A stretch of 64,000 nucleotides of DNA. Origin: Mycobacterium parmense (lineage in GTDB: Bacteria > Actinomycetota > Actinomycetes > Mycobacteriales > Mycobacteriaceae). The stretch spans positions 4,216,001-4,280,000 of the forward strand of contig NZ_AP022614.1 in the NCBI RefSeq assembly GCF_010730575.1, written 5' to 3'. Below the pieces are notes generated by a model, which saw only the letters and a list, made by a program, of their open reading frames with translations, ran no database searches and was not told the origin of the DNA. Each line of letters starts with the position of its first letter. The stretch's first letter is position 1. The translations under genes and the position numbers were made by a program. Below, piece after piece: positions 25,985 to 34,543 of the stretch.

Positions 25985-26770
25985 CTAGCGGCTGTCGCGC
26001 CACTTACACAGCGCTTCGGCGGCGCCGAGGTCGTAGCTCGGGCCGTCACAACCCACCGTGAGCAGTGTGACACCGAGGCCGGCCAGGGTTTGGGCATCGG
26101 CGATCAGATCGCCGCCGCCCTGCACGGCCGCGGAGCGTTCGATGCTCGCCGGCTCACGCCCCACTTCGGCGCAGTGCCGGGACAAGACGCCGGACTTCGC
26201 GGGGAACTCGTCCGCGGAGGTGAAGCTGTGCCAGATGTCGGCGTACTCGGCGACCAGCCGCAGGGTCTTGCGTTCGCCGCCGCCCCCGATCAGAACCGGG
26301 ATGTCGCGGGTGGGCTGCGGATTCAGCTTGGCCAGCCGAGCCTTGATGCGCGGCAGGGCGCCCGCCAGGTCGTCGAGGCGGCTGCCTGCCGTGCCGAACT
26401 CGTAGCCGTACTCGTCGTAGTCCTTCTGCTTCCAGCCGGAGCCGATACCGAGGATGAGCCGGCCGCCCGAGACGTGGTCGACGGTGCGGGCCATGTCGGC
26501 GAGCAACTCGGGGTTGCGGTAGGAGTTGCAGGTCACCAACGCGCCGATCTGGATGCGCGACGTCTGCTCGGCCCAGGCGCCGAGCATCGTCCAGCATTCG
26601 AAGTGCGCGCCGTCGGGATCGCCGTAGAGCGGGAAGAAGTGGTCCCAGTTGAAAGCGACGTCGACGCCGATGTCCTCGCAGCGGCGCACGGCGTCGCGGA
26701 TTTGTTGGTAGTGCGGCGCGTGCTGAGGCTGCAGTTGCACTCCGATACGGATGGCGGGATTGGCATTCAT
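25985..26770 (-). CDS. LLM-class F420-dependent oxidoreductase (Rv0044c homologue)
   Basis: 261-residue TIM-barrel protein of the luciferase-like family; mycobacterial members mostly use coenzyme F420. Typical segments are CEDIGVDVAFNWDHFFPLYG, RIQIGALVTCNSYRNPELLADMART, SGGRLILGIGSGWKQKDYDEYGYEF and IPVLIGGGGERKTLRLVAEYAD. The set matches the TIGR03560-type group. The gene is 13 bases downstream of the esterase gene and is the last of a close-packed minus-strand run. Substrate unknown. Confidence 0.9.
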   Translation of the reverse strand: MNANPAIRIGVQLQPQHAPHYQQIRDAVRRCEDIGVDVAFNWDHFFPLYGDPDGAHFECWTMLGAWAEQTSRIQIGALVTCNSYRNPELLADMARTVDHVSGGRLILGIGSGWKQKDYDEYGYEFGTAGSRLDDLAGALPRIKARLAKLNPQPTRDIPVLIGGGGERKTLRLVAEYADIWHSFTSADEFPAKSGVLSRHCAEVGREPASIERSAAVQGGGDLIADAQTLAGLGVTLLTVGCDGPSYDLGAAEALCKWRDSR

Positions 26771-26783
26771 ATCCCCACCGTAG

Positions 26784-27734
26784 TCAGCGGGCGGCGAGCA
26801 CCCCGCGCAGAAGATCGGTCAGTGCGCGGGGCTGGTCGCTCTGCACCGAATGGCCCGAGTTCGCCACGACGTGCATGGTGCGGAAACGCTCTGCGCGATG
26901 GGCCAGTTCGGCCGCATCCTCATCGGTGACGAAGGGAGAGGATCCCCCGCGCACCAGGGTGACGGGTGCGGCCAGCGCGTCGACGTCCTCCCACAGGTCG
27001 CCGAAGTTCGGGACGGCGCGGATGGCGTCGTAGCGCCACGCCCAGCTGCCGTTGTCGAGCCGGCGGGAGTTGTGGAACACGCCCCTGCGCAGCGCCTTGA
27101 CCTCGCGGTGCGGCGCCGCGGCGACGGTCAGGTCCAGCATCGCCTGGAAGGAGGGGAACTCGCGCTCGCCGGCTACCAGCGCCACGGTGCCCTGTTGCTC
27201 GGTGGTCAGCTCGGCATACCGGTGCAACGCCGACGGGGTGACGTCGACGAGGACGAGTTCGCGCACCAGCTCCGGTGCGATCGCGCCGATCCGGATGGCC
27301 GTCAGGCCACCCAGTGACATCCCCACGACCAGCTCGGCATCAGGCGCGAGAGCGCGCAGCACGGGCGCGACGGCGTCGGCGTTGTGGCGGGGTGAATAGT
27401 CACCGTCCGCACGCCAGCCCGAATGCCCGTGGCCCGGAAGGTCGACGGCCAGCGCCGGTTCGCCGAGCCCGACGATCACGGTGTCCCACGTGTGGGCGTT
27501 CTGCCCGCCCCCGTGCAGGAACACGACCCGTGGGGAAGCCGAGCCCCAGCGCAACGCGGAGACCCGGCCGTGTGGCGTGTCCGTCTCTATCCGCTCGACC
27601 TCCGGCAGCGGGCCCGCGACGCCGGCCTGCTCGGCGTTCTCCGCCAGCAGGGAGAATTCGGAGAGCCCGGCGAGTTCGTCCTCGGAGATGTCGGTCACAG
27701 GCTTCGACACTAGAGGAACGACATCAGAGGACAT
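26784..27734 (-). CDS. Alpha/beta-hydrolase esterase (Rv0045c homologue)
   Basis: 316 residues. The nucleophile elbow is GMSLGG, the oxyanion region is FLHGGGQNAHTWD, and the C-terminal His is in ANSGHSVQSD, with the acid probably Asp in TLVRGGSSPFVTDED. The N-terminal extension (about 1-45) precedes the core, as in Rv0045c, an esterase with known structure and broad short-chain ester activity. It overlaps the DUF1214 gene upstream by 11 bases, so it is probably part of the same message. Rv0045c is next to ino1 in M. tuberculosis; here four additional genes intervene. Confidence 0.92.
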   Translation of the reverse strand: MSSDVVPLVSKPVTDISEDELAGLSEFSLLAENAEQAGVAGPLPEVERIETDTPHGRVSALRWGSASPRVVFLHGGGQNAHTWDTVIVGLGEPALAVDLPGHGHSGWRADGDYSPRHNADAVAPVLRALAPDAELVVGMSLGGLTAIRIGAIAPELVRELVLVDVTPSALHRYAELTTEQQGTVALVAGEREFPSFQAMLDLTVAAAPHREVKALRRGVFHNSRRLDNGSWAWRYDAIRAVPNFGDLWEDVDALAAPVTLVRGGSSPFVTDEDAAELAHRAERFRTMHVVANSGHSVQSDQPRALTDLLRGVLAAR

Positions 27735-28932
27735 AGCGTCGCCGAATGCCGCGGAACCGCTCCCACATCGCGGCGACGCGCTCGGCCCGACCCGCCGTCG
27801 CGGTGTCGGCGGGAAGGGCGTCAGGCAACTCGTCGTGTTTGACCAACCGGGTGTGCAAAACGGCGGGCTCGCCCTCGAGCATGTGGCGATACGTCAGGTT
27901 GCCGCGCTCGAAACCCTGGGTGTCCAGCCAGTTGTGCACGCCCGGATCCCGGTGCGCCATCACCAGGCGGACGCGACCATCGCCATCCGTCGTGACGCGG
28001 CTCGGCGTGTAGCTGACGGGGCGGTACAGGTAGTCCATGCTGTTGAAGAAGACGCCCATGTTCGTGAACATCCACAGCCCCTCGTGGGCGTCGAATTCGA
28101 CGATCAGGGCCTCGTCGGGGCCGAGCTCCCAGTACATGTTGGCGGCGGCCCTGCCGCGTTTGTTGTCCGCGTCGGTGGCGCCGGCCGGCGGGAAGGCGTT
28201 CGGGCGGCCGGCGTCGACGCCCCCGTATTCAAAGGGGAATTCGGGCCAGTCGGACATCAGGCCGGCGATGAACTCACCGGCCCAGCGCATGGCCTCGATC
28301 ATGGTGTCCGGTGTGGGCAGCGGCTTGGGCGCGGCCATGTCGATCCGCTCGATCCGCATCTGGGCGGGCAACTCGTCCCAGCGGTCGAAGCCCTGCCGGA
28401 TGAACAGCTTTCGCGAGCCCGGCGTGGTGGGCAACCAGTTGGGCCCGCGCTCTTCGCCACCGATGTAGAGCTCGAACGACCCGTCGTCGTCGACGCTGAG
28501 TTGCCGGCCGAAGACGTTGGCTTCCGGTGTGTCGCCGAAGGGTTCGTGCAGCACTCCCGGCCCGGGTATCCGCGGGCCCTGAACCGTGACGTTGAAGAAC
28601 GGGGCTGTCCCGCGGGTGCCGCTCAGTCGGTAGGTGGACTGCCCGTCGATCCACGCCTGCTGGTAGGTGAAATCGGCGCAGTCGCCGCCGAGCTTGCGGG
28701 TGGGGCCGGCGAAGGTGTGCAACGCCGGGTAGCCGCTGTCCCTGGTCTCGAGCGCCAGATCGAAGGCCTGGCCCAGGTTTTGGGTGAGGAAGCGGAACGC
28801 GTCCACGCGCTGCGGGCCCGACGTGGCGTTGGCGTCCTTGAACACCTTCTCGCCCGCGCCGATGAGTCGCCCGCAGAATTGTGTCCACGCCGCGTGCAAT
28901 GCCGCATCGTCAGTGCCGTCGCCGAAGCCCAT
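27724..28932 (-). CDS. DUF1214-containing protein
   Basis: 402-residue cytosolic protein. The C-terminal half resembles DUF1214: FELYIGGEERGPNWLPTTPG and RKLFIRQGFDRWDELPAQMRIER carry the family pattern of a beta-sandwich that often reads DGxxxxxxGG...NWLP. The N-terminal half has LTQNLGQAFDLALETRD and LGGDCADFTYQQAWIDG. The ATG is two bases after the stop of the TIM-barrel gene; a TTG two codons earlier is an alternative. Enzymatic role unknown; relatives are often encoded beside sulfotransferases and LLM oxidoreductases in mycobacteria, as here. Confidence 0.82.
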   Translation of the reverse strand: MGFGDGTDDAALHAAWTQFCGRLIGAGEKVFKDANATSGPQRVDAFRFLTQNLGQAFDLALETRDSGYPALHTFAGPTRKLGGDCADFTYQQAWIDGQSTYRLSGTRGTAPFFNVTVQGPRIPGPGVLHEPFGDTPEANVFGRQLSVDDDGSFELYIGGEERGPNWLPTTPGSRKLFIRQGFDRWDELPAQMRIERIDMAAPKPLPTPDTMIEAMRWAGEFIAGLMSDWPEFPFEYGGVDAGRPNAFPPAGATDADNKRGRAAANMYWELGPDEALIVEFDAHEGLWMFTNMGVFFNSMDYLYRPVSYTPSRVTTDGDGRVRLVMAHRDPGVHNWLDTQGFERGNLTYRHMLEGEPAVLHTRLVKHDELPDALPADTATAGRAERVAAMWERFRGIRRRYVL

Positions 28933-28934
28933 TG

Positions 28935-29735
28935 TCAAACGCCCAATTTCGTCAGCATCGCGCCGACGACGTCGCAGGCGCGCCGGGCGGATTCCAGGCG
29001 GCCCTCGTGCTCGATGCGGGGACCGATCAGTTCCAGGTCGAACCCGTGCGGGTAGCCGCCGGCCAGCACGCCGGCGACGAACGCTTCGAGCGGGATGGTG
29101 CCGTCGCCGGGGACCGCCCTGGCCGGCAGCCCGCGGTCGCCGAGCACGTAGTCGCTCAACTGGATGAGGGCCGTGCGGGGCAGCGCCCGCCGAACCATCG
29201 CCTCGAAATCACCCTCGGCCCAGCAGTGGAACACGTCGATGCAGATTTGTAGGCCGGCCATCTCGGCCAGTGTGACGGCGTCGCGCAGGCTGTGGGCGAT
29301 GTGGATGTCGGCGTAGAGGGGCGAGGCCGTCTCGATGGCCAGCGCGACGCCGGCCTGGCGGGCGTGCGCGACGCAGGGTGCGATCATCGCGCTGAACCGT
29401 TCGGCGGCCCGATCCCAACTCATGGTCCCGCGGCCACCGGTCAGCAGGTAGACGGTCCGCGCGCGCACGGCGGCCGCGGCGTCGATGACGGTGCACAGGG
29501 CGTCGCTCGCGGCGCGGGGGTCGGCGGACAGCCGTCCCCGCGCGAAGACGTGGCAGACGGCTTCCACCGAATATGCGGTGCGCTGCAACAGCTTCGGGAA
29601 CGACGGATCGAGCGCCTGACTGTCCAGGACGCTCAGCCGGGACACGCCGAGCGCGGCCCATTTCGCCTCGAGATCGGGCAGGGCCGCGCCGTGGAAGGTG
29701 ACGCTGTGTACGGACAGTCGGGGGTGCGCCGTCAT
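28935..29735 (-). CDS. Sugar-phosphate isomerase/epimerase-like TIM-barrel protein
   Basis: 266 residues from MTAHPRLSVHSVTFHG. The xylose-isomerase-like TIM barrel (AP endonuclease 2 family) is visible in the alternating pattern, with probable metal ligands in ALAIETASPLYADIHI (Glu), LQICIDVFHCWAEGDF (Asp, His), ALIQLSDYVLGDRG (Asp) and HGFDLELIGPRI (Glu). The Glu-Asp-His-Glu set is that of divalent-metal isomerases. It begins four bases after the sulfotransferase stop and ends two bases before the DUF1214 start. The small molecule acted upon is unknown. Confidence 0.85.
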   Translation of the reverse strand: MTAHPRLSVHSVTFHGAALPDLEAKWAALGVSRLSVLDSQALDPSFPKLLQRTAYSVEAVCHVFARGRLSADPRAASDALCTVIDAAAAVRARTVYLLTGGRGTMSWDRAAERFSAMIAPCVAHARQAGVALAIETASPLYADIHIAHSLRDAVTLAEMAGLQICIDVFHCWAEGDFEAMVRRALPRTALIQLSDYVLGDRGLPARAVPGDGTIPLEAFVAGVLAGGYPHGFDLELIGPRIEHEGRLESARRACDVVGAMLTKLGV

Positions 29736-29739
29736 CGCC

Positions 29740-30909
29740 TCAACCCCGGATCTCGATCGGGACGCCGAATCTGTCACGGAAGGGCGCGAACTCGGCGTGC
29801 AGGGCGTGGAGGTCCTCTCCGATGTCGATCAGCAACTGGGTCGAGTATTTGAACTTGCCGTGGCGGTCGCCGGGGTGGTCGGCCAGGTAGTCCCGCATTG
29901 CGGCCTCGGCTTCGGCGGCGAGTTCGCGACCGCAGAACTCGTAGTATCGCCGCACGGTGCCGACGGGATCGGCGATGAAGTCGGTGTAGCGGATATGCAG
30001 GATGCGGGGGTCATCCACCAACGGATTGCTCATTGTGTTGGCGACACTGGCGCGGGTCAGGTCGAGGTGCTTTCTGGCTTCGACCAGCAGATCCACCGGC
30101 CCGACCATCCCTTCGGCGATGTCGGCCATCATCATGGTGCGAGACGCGGCCACCTGTACGGGATCCCGATGCAGCCAGACCATGTGCGCGTCGGGGTAGG
30201 TCTCGAACAACTGCTCGAGTCGGAACCCATGAAAGCCCTTGAGTACCCAGTATTTCGGCGGCCGCCGGTATTGCAGCTGCTGGAGCATGGCCTTGTGCAG
30301 CCGGTATTGCGCGGCCGGATCGGTGGGCAGGCCACCGACCAGCGACTGCATGGGCACGCGCCACCACGCGGTGGGGGTCATGACGCGAAAGTCGAACGCC
30401 CAGGTGCGTTCGTCCTCGGGCAGCCCGTCGCCCAGCATGTCGTTGTAGGGGTGACTGTGCAGCCATTTGGGCATCTTCGCGTTGATCTCGCGCCAGTCGG
30501 CGTCGGCACGCCTGCGCCTGTCGTCGTCGGCGCCGGCCAGCCCCGGCGGCGGCGACGGGTACATGACCTCCCAGAAGCGCAACGCCCGCGCGCGCGGGTC
30601 GACGGACATCAGTGCGTGCATCAGCGTTGTGCCCGAACGCGGTTCGCCGGTCACGAACATCGGGGAGTCGACCACCTCGGTGGCGATGGGGTAGCGGTTG
30701 CGGTCCTCGATGAATTCCAGGCGCGACGTCAGCAGCCATCGACACACCTGTGCCGCCTGCGCGTTGCCGTCGGCGTCCATGCCCAGGGCGTTGAGGTGCT
30801 CGACGGCCGCGGCGAAACGTTCGGGCAGCGTCGGGTCGCCGTAGTCACGCAGACCGGTCTCGGCCTCGGCCGCGGCCAGCATCGCGGCGGCGACCAGCGG
30901 CGCGGTCAC
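29740..30909 (-). CDS. Sulfotransferase-family protein
   Basis: 389 residues. The 5'-phosphosulfate-binding P-loop is FVTGEPRSGTTLMHALM (about 86-100), and the 3'-phosphate region is seen in MVWLHRDPVQVAASRTMMM, with Arg and Ser contacting PAPS. Other family segments are YWVLKGFHGFRLEQLFETYP and ILHIRYTDFIADPVGTVRRYYEF. The C-terminus DHPGDRHGKFKYSTQLLID is typical of the Sulfotransfer_3 group common in mycobacteria. The GTG start overlaps the stop of the upstream LLM gene (GTGA). Acceptor unknown: a lipid, sterol or phenolic compound is typical. Confidence 0.9.
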   Translation of the reverse strand: MTAPLVAAAMLAAAEAETGLRDYGDPTLPERFAAAVEHLNALGMDADGNAQAAQVCRWLLTSRLEFIEDRNRYPIATEVVDSPMFVTGEPRSGTTLMHALMSVDPRARALRFWEVMYPSPPPGLAGADDDRRRRADADWREINAKMPKWLHSHPYNDMLGDGLPEDERTWAFDFRVMTPTAWWRVPMQSLVGGLPTDPAAQYRLHKAMLQQLQYRRPPKYWVLKGFHGFRLEQLFETYPDAHMVWLHRDPVQVAASRTMMMADIAEGMVGPVDLLVEARKHLDLTRASVANTMSNPLVDDPRILHIRYTDFIADPVGTVRRYYEFCGRELAAEAEAAMRDYLADHPGDRHGKFKYSTQLLIDIGEDLHALHAEFAPFRDRFGVPIEIRG

Positions 30910-32033
30910 GCGGGCACCCCGCACAGCTGCATGAGCTCGTCCTCGGCGGCGCGGACGTTCGCGGCCGAGGCCGCGGCGTAGCGCAGTCCGGCCATCGCGC
31001 CGTAATCGAGGATCTTGGGCACGCGCAGCCCCGCGTCGACGTAGGTCTTGACGATTTCCGCCACCTCTTTCGGTGTCCCGTGGGGCACAACGGCCAGGAT
31101 CATCTCGGGCTGCACCCGGGCGAGGAACGCCGCGATCCGCTCGCGGGTCAGCACCGCCGGGTCGATGTCCTGGAACCCCCGCCAACCCTCCCCCATCGGG
31201 TGTTCGAAACCGAAGCCGCGCAACGTCTCCGCCGAGACCTGCAGCAGGAACGCTTTGACCAGGGGGGCGCGCAGGATCTCGGCGAGGGCGTCGTCGTCGG
31301 CACCGATGAGACACACCTGGATGAAGCACGGCGTGATCGCCATCGGGTCGCGGCCGGCGCGCTGCGCCGAGGTCCGCACGACGCTCAGCATCTGTGCGTA
31401 ATGCTCGGGGGTCCAGGCGCCGGCCGGCCACCAGCCGTCGGCATGACGGCCGGCGATCTCCAGCATCCGCGGGCCGCTCGCGCCGACCCAGATCTGCGGG
31501 GCCCGGCCTTCGTACGGCTCGGTGTCCAGCCGGGCGTGGCGCAACGAATAGAACCTGCCGTCGAAGTCGACCGGCCGCTCGCTTTCCCACAGGCTCCGGA
31601 TCACCGCCAGCGCTTCCTCGAAACGGCTTACCGGGCGGGCGAAGTCGAAGCCGTAGGGCAGCGTGTTCTCGCTCTCGCCGCTGCCGAGGCCGAGGATGAA
31701 ACGCCCCTTGGCGAGGTGCTGGATCGTCAGCGCCGTCTGGGCCAGCATGGCGGGGTGCCGGCGCACCGTGTCGACTACGGCGCTGACGAGCGGGACGTTC
31801 TCGGTGAGCACCGCGGCCGCGGCGGCCACCGCCAGCCCGTCGAGGTGGCGATGCGGCGACGGCGAGGCGGCGGCGAGATCGGTGAACTCGGGCGTCCAGA
31901 TCGAGTCCGGCCAGAAACTGACCATGTGGTCGGGCAGCCAGATCGAGTGGTAGCGACCGCTGTCGAGCTCATCGAGCCCCGACAAGTCCAGCGGCAGGGT
32001 CGTCCGCAGGAAGGCGGCGCATTGCACGGTCAT
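30906..32033 (-). CDS. LLM-class F420-dependent oxidoreductase, phthiodiolone-ketoreductase-like
   Basis: 375-residue TIM barrel. Family signs: YHSIWLPDHMVSFWPDSIW near the N-terminus, LVSAVVDTVRRHPAMLAQTALT, GRFILGLGSGESENTLPYGFDF, PQIWVGASGPRMLEIAGRHADGW, and a C-terminal QPEMILAVVPHGTPKEVAEI. It is most like the large F420-dependent reductase subgroup that includes phthiodiolone ketoreductase and relatives. It starts 71 bases downstream of ino1 and its stop overlaps the sulfotransferase GTG. Together with the following genes it forms a four-gene unit absent at this place in M. tuberculosis as I recall it. Confidence 0.88.
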   Translation of the reverse strand: MTVQCAAFLRTTLPLDLSGLDELDSGRYHSIWLPDHMVSFWPDSIWTPEFTDLAAASPSPHRHLDGLAVAAAAAVLTENVPLVSAVVDTVRRHPAMLAQTALTIQHLAKGRFILGLGSGESENTLPYGFDFARPVSRFEEALAVIRSLWESERPVDFDGRFYSLRHARLDTEPYEGRAPQIWVGASGPRMLEIAGRHADGWWPAGAWTPEHYAQMLSVVRTSAQRAGRDPMAITPCFIQVCLIGADDDALAEILRAPLVKAFLLQVSAETLRGFGFEHPMGEGWRGFQDIDPAVLTRERIAAFLARVQPEMILAVVPHGTPKEVAEIVKTYVDAGLRVPKILDYGAMAGLRYAAASAANVRAAEDELMQLCGVPA

Positions 32034-32104
32034 CGAGACATGATGCTAAGCACTTGCACAGCATCGTGTACAGCGGTGACGCGCGGTTGCGCCGAACCGA
32101 AGAG

Positions 32105-33211
32105 TTACCCCTCGATGATGAACTCTTCGAGCTGGGTGCGCGCGACGTCGTCGGGCAGCTGGCGCGGCGGGCTCTTCATCAGGTAGGCCGACGCGGCAAC
32201 CACCGGTCCGCCGATCCCGCGGTCCTTGGCGATCTTCGCGGCGCGCACCGCGTCGATGATGACGCCCGCCGAGTTCGGGGAGTCCCACACCTCGAGCTTG
32301 TACTCGAGGTTCAGTGGCACGTCACCGAAGGCACGGCCCTCGAGCCGCACGTAGGCCCACTTGCGGTCGTCCAGCCAGCCCACGTGGTCCGACGGGCCGA
32401 TGTGGACGTCTTTGGTCTTGAACTCGCGCTGCAGGTTGCTGGTGACCGCCTGGGTCTTCGAGATCTTCTTGGATTCCAGCCGCTCGCGCTCGAGCATGTT
32501 GAGGAAGTCCATGTTGCCGCCGACGTTGAGCTGCATGGTGCGGTCCAGTTGCACGCCGCGGTCCTCGAACAGCTTGGCCATCACGCGATGGGTGATGGTG
32601 GCGCCGACCTGGCTCTTGATGTCGTCGCCGACGATCGGGACGCCGGCGTCGGCGAACTTTTTGGCCCACACCGGGTCGCTGGCGATGAACACCGGCAGCG
32701 CGTTGACGAACGCCACGCCGGCGTCGATCGCGCACTGCGCGTAGAACTTGTCGGCCTCTTCGGAGCCCACCGGCAGGTAGGACACCAGCACGTCGACATT
32801 GGCCTCGCGAAGCACCTGGACCACGTCGACCGGCTCGGCGTCGGAGACGTCGATGGTGTCGGCGTAGTACTTGCCGATGCCGTCGAGGGTCGGGCCGCGC
32901 TGCACGGTCACGTTGGTGGGCGGCACGTCGGCGATCTTGATGGTGTTGTTCTCCGACGCGAAGATTGCCTCCGACAGGTCGAAGCCGACCTTCTTGGCGT
33001 CCACGTCGAATGCGGCCACGAACTTGACGTCGCGGACGTGGTACGGGCCGAACTTCACGTGCATCAGGCCGGGCACGGTCGACGTCTCGTCGGCGTTCTG
33101 GTAGTACTCGACGCCCTGGACCAGCGAGGACGCGCAGTTCCCGACGCCAACGATGGCGACTCGTATCTCGGACTGCGCCTCTTGCGCCTTCGGCGGCTGA
33201 AGGTCACTCAT
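32105..33211 (-). CDS. ino1: myo-Inositol-1-phosphate synthase
   Basis: 368-residue NAD-dependent enzyme converting glucose 6-phosphate into inositol 1-phosphate, the first step toward phosphatidylinositol, LAM and mycothiol. The Rossmann motif is [17 protein letters not shown]. Active-site segments [73 protein letters not shown] and [20 protein letters not shown] are all intact, with the catalytic Lys residues in the latter two. Start chosen at [10 protein letters not shown], as in the family (367 in M. tuberculosis). It lies 67 bases after the PadR gene on the same strand. Confidence 0.97.
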   Translation of the reverse strand: MSDLQPPKAQEAQSEIRVAIVGVGNCASSLVQGVEYYQNADETSTVPGLMHVKFGPYHVRDVKFVAAFDVDAKKVGFDLSEAIFASENNTIKIADVPPTNVTVQRGPTLDGIGKYYADTIDVSDAEPVDVVQVLREANVDVLVSYLPVGSEEADKFYAQCAIDAGVAFVNALPVFIASDPVWAKKFADAGVPIVGDDIKSQVGATITHRVMAKLFEDRGVQLDRTMQLNVGGNMDFLNMLERERLESKKISKTQAVTSNLQREFKTKDVHIGPSDHVGWLDDRKWAYVRLEGRAFGDVPLNLEYKLEVWDSPNSAGVIIDAVRAAKIAKDRGIGGPVVAASAYLMKSPPRQLPDDVARTQLEEFIIEG

Positions 33212-33278
33212 AGGGCGTTCTCCTAACTTCATGAGCATCTGTGACGGATGCGCTTGTGCGGGGGTTGGTGCAGGGGTT

Positions 33279-33821
33279 CTAGGTTTGTTCGGACAGGCCG
33301 GGCATCGCCCGCTCAGCGGCGATCAACTCGTTGAGCCACTTGACTTCACGTTCGCTGGACTCGAGGCCCAGCTGATGAAGCTGGCGGGTGTACCGGTCGA
33401 ACGAGCTGCTGGCCCGCGCGATGGCTTCACGCAGACCTTCCCGCCGTTCCTCGACCTGACGGCGGCGACCTTCCAGGATGCGCATGCGTGCTTCTGCCGG
33501 AGTCCGGTTGAAGAACGCCAGGTGCACCCCGAAGCCGTCATCGGTGTAGTTGTGCGGGCCGGTGTCGGCCACCAACTCACCGAAGCGCTGACGGCCCAAG
33601 TCGGTCAGCTGGTAAACCCGGCGGGCGCGCCGGACGGGCGTGCCTGTCGGAGCGGCATTCTCGGCGATCAGTCCTTCGGACTGCATACGCCGCAACGCCG
33701 GGTAGAGCGAACCGTACGAAAACGCCCGGAACGCGCCGAGGAGCCCGGTCAGCCGCTTGCGCAACTCGTACCCGTGCATGGGCGACTCGATGAGGAGACC
33801 CAGGATGGCCAGCTCCAGCAT
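33279..33821 (-). CDS. PadR-family regulator (Rv0047c homologue)
   Basis: 180 residues, same length as Rv0047c. The N-terminal winged helix is [42 protein letters not shown] and [17 protein letters not shown]. The C-terminal part is a coiled dimerisation helix set ([20 protein letters not shown]), the Vir_act_alpha_C region. It is directly upstream of ino1 and a candidate regulator of inositol synthesis by position. A TATCG-TTC-CGATA inverted repeat lies 55 bases upstream of its ATG. Confidence 0.92.
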   Translation of the reverse strand: MLELAILGLLIESPMHGYELRKRLTGLLGAFRAFSYGSLYPALRRMQSEGLIAENAAPTGTPVRRARRVYQLTDLGRQRFGELVADTGPHNYTDDGFGVHLAFFNRTPAEARMRILEGRRRQVEERREGLREAIARASSSFDRYTRQLHQLGLESSEREVKWLNELIAAERAMPGLSEQT

Positions 33822-33875
33822 CTCCTCACCCCCTTTGCATCGGTAGTTACGACGGTTCGACGCCTCGCGTAATCG

Positions 33876-33888
33876 TATCGTTCCGATA
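33876..33888. promoter_or_regulatory. Inverted repeat TATCG-TTC-CGATA upstream of padR-ino1
   Basis: Exact 5-bp arms around a 3-base centre, inside an AT-rich patch (33870-33893) that is unusual for this DNA and probably holds the padR promoter. Placement between padR and the divergent Rv0049-like gene suits PadR autoregulation. PadR operators are short AT-containing dyads; this is inference. Confidence 0.5.
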
Positions 33889-34113
33889 TATTTGCCACAA
33901 CTGCACCTCGTGTTGGTGCGGTATTCGTCACGGCACGCGAGAGCGCATCGCGCCGCTGCGGGGACGCGATGGGGCCTGGTCCACGGTGTTCACGGAGATC
34001 GTAGGAGCGCGCCGCCGGTTCGGCACGGCGGGTGAGTGCCGCCGGCCGGGCACCGGGGCCGGGCGCGCGCGTCGCGCCGGCTCGGTTGCGTATCGGTGCC
34101 GCGGGAGGCGACG

Positions 34114-34126
34114 TACTCTGGTCACC
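34114..34126 (+). promoter_or_regulatory. Candidate -10 box for a leaderless Rv0049-like/ponA1 transcript
   Basis: TACTCT (34114-34119) matches TANNNT and is followed after exactly seven bases by the GTG at 34127. No Shine-Dalgarno sequence fits this GTG. This is the standard geometry of a leaderless mycobacterial mRNA, which would carry the whole unit through ponA1 and beyond. Confidence 0.5.
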
Positions 34127-34543
34127 GTGCGACTGCAGCGACAGGTGGTGGACTACGCGCTCCGGCGGCGCTCTCTGCTGTCCGAGGTTTACTCGGGCCG
34201 CACCGGGGTGTCCGAGGTCTGCGACGCGAACCCATATCTGCTGCGCGCCGCCAAGTTTCACGGCAAACAGAGCCAGGTGATGTGCCCCATCTGCCGAAAG
34301 GAGCAGCTCACGCTGGTGTCGTGGGTGTTTGGCGATCACCTGGGTCCGGTCTCGGGTTCGGCGCGCACGGCCGAGGAGTTGGTCCTGTTGGCGACCCGCT
34401 TCGACGAGTTCTCGGTTCACGTGGTGGAAGTGTGTCGAACCTGCAGTTGGAATCACCTGGTCAAGTCGTACGTGCTCGGCGCGGCGCGCCCGCCCAAGGG
34501 CAAGCGGACGGCACGCAACGGGGCCCGCACGGCCATTGAGTAA
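34127..34543 (+). CDS. DUF5318 zinc-ribbon-like protein (Rv0049 homologue)
   Basis: 138 residues. Two Cys pairs, MCPICRKEQLTLVSWVFGD and VEVCRTCSWNHLV, form a likely zinc ribbon, with basic stretches at both ends (RLQRQVVDYALRRRS and RPPKGKRTARNGART). That suggests nucleic-acid or protein binding in the cytoplasm. Its end overlaps the TTG start proposed for ponA1 by 8 bases, so it is translated immediately before the wall synthase; the pairing is conserved in mycobacteria. Exact role unknown. Confidence 0.87.
   Translation: MRLQRQVVDYALRRRSLLSEVYSGRTGVSEVCDANPYLLRAAKFHGKQSQVMCPICRKEQLTLVSWVFGDHLGPVSGSARTAEELVLLATRFDEFSVHVVEVCRTCSWNHLVKSYVLGAARPPKGKRTARNGARTAIE

Noticed and set aside
29740..31590. 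616-codon frame with an extension upstream of the sulfotransferase
   Set aside because: The extension is a shadow of the LLM gene; the sulfotransferase starts at the GTG overlapping the LLM stop.
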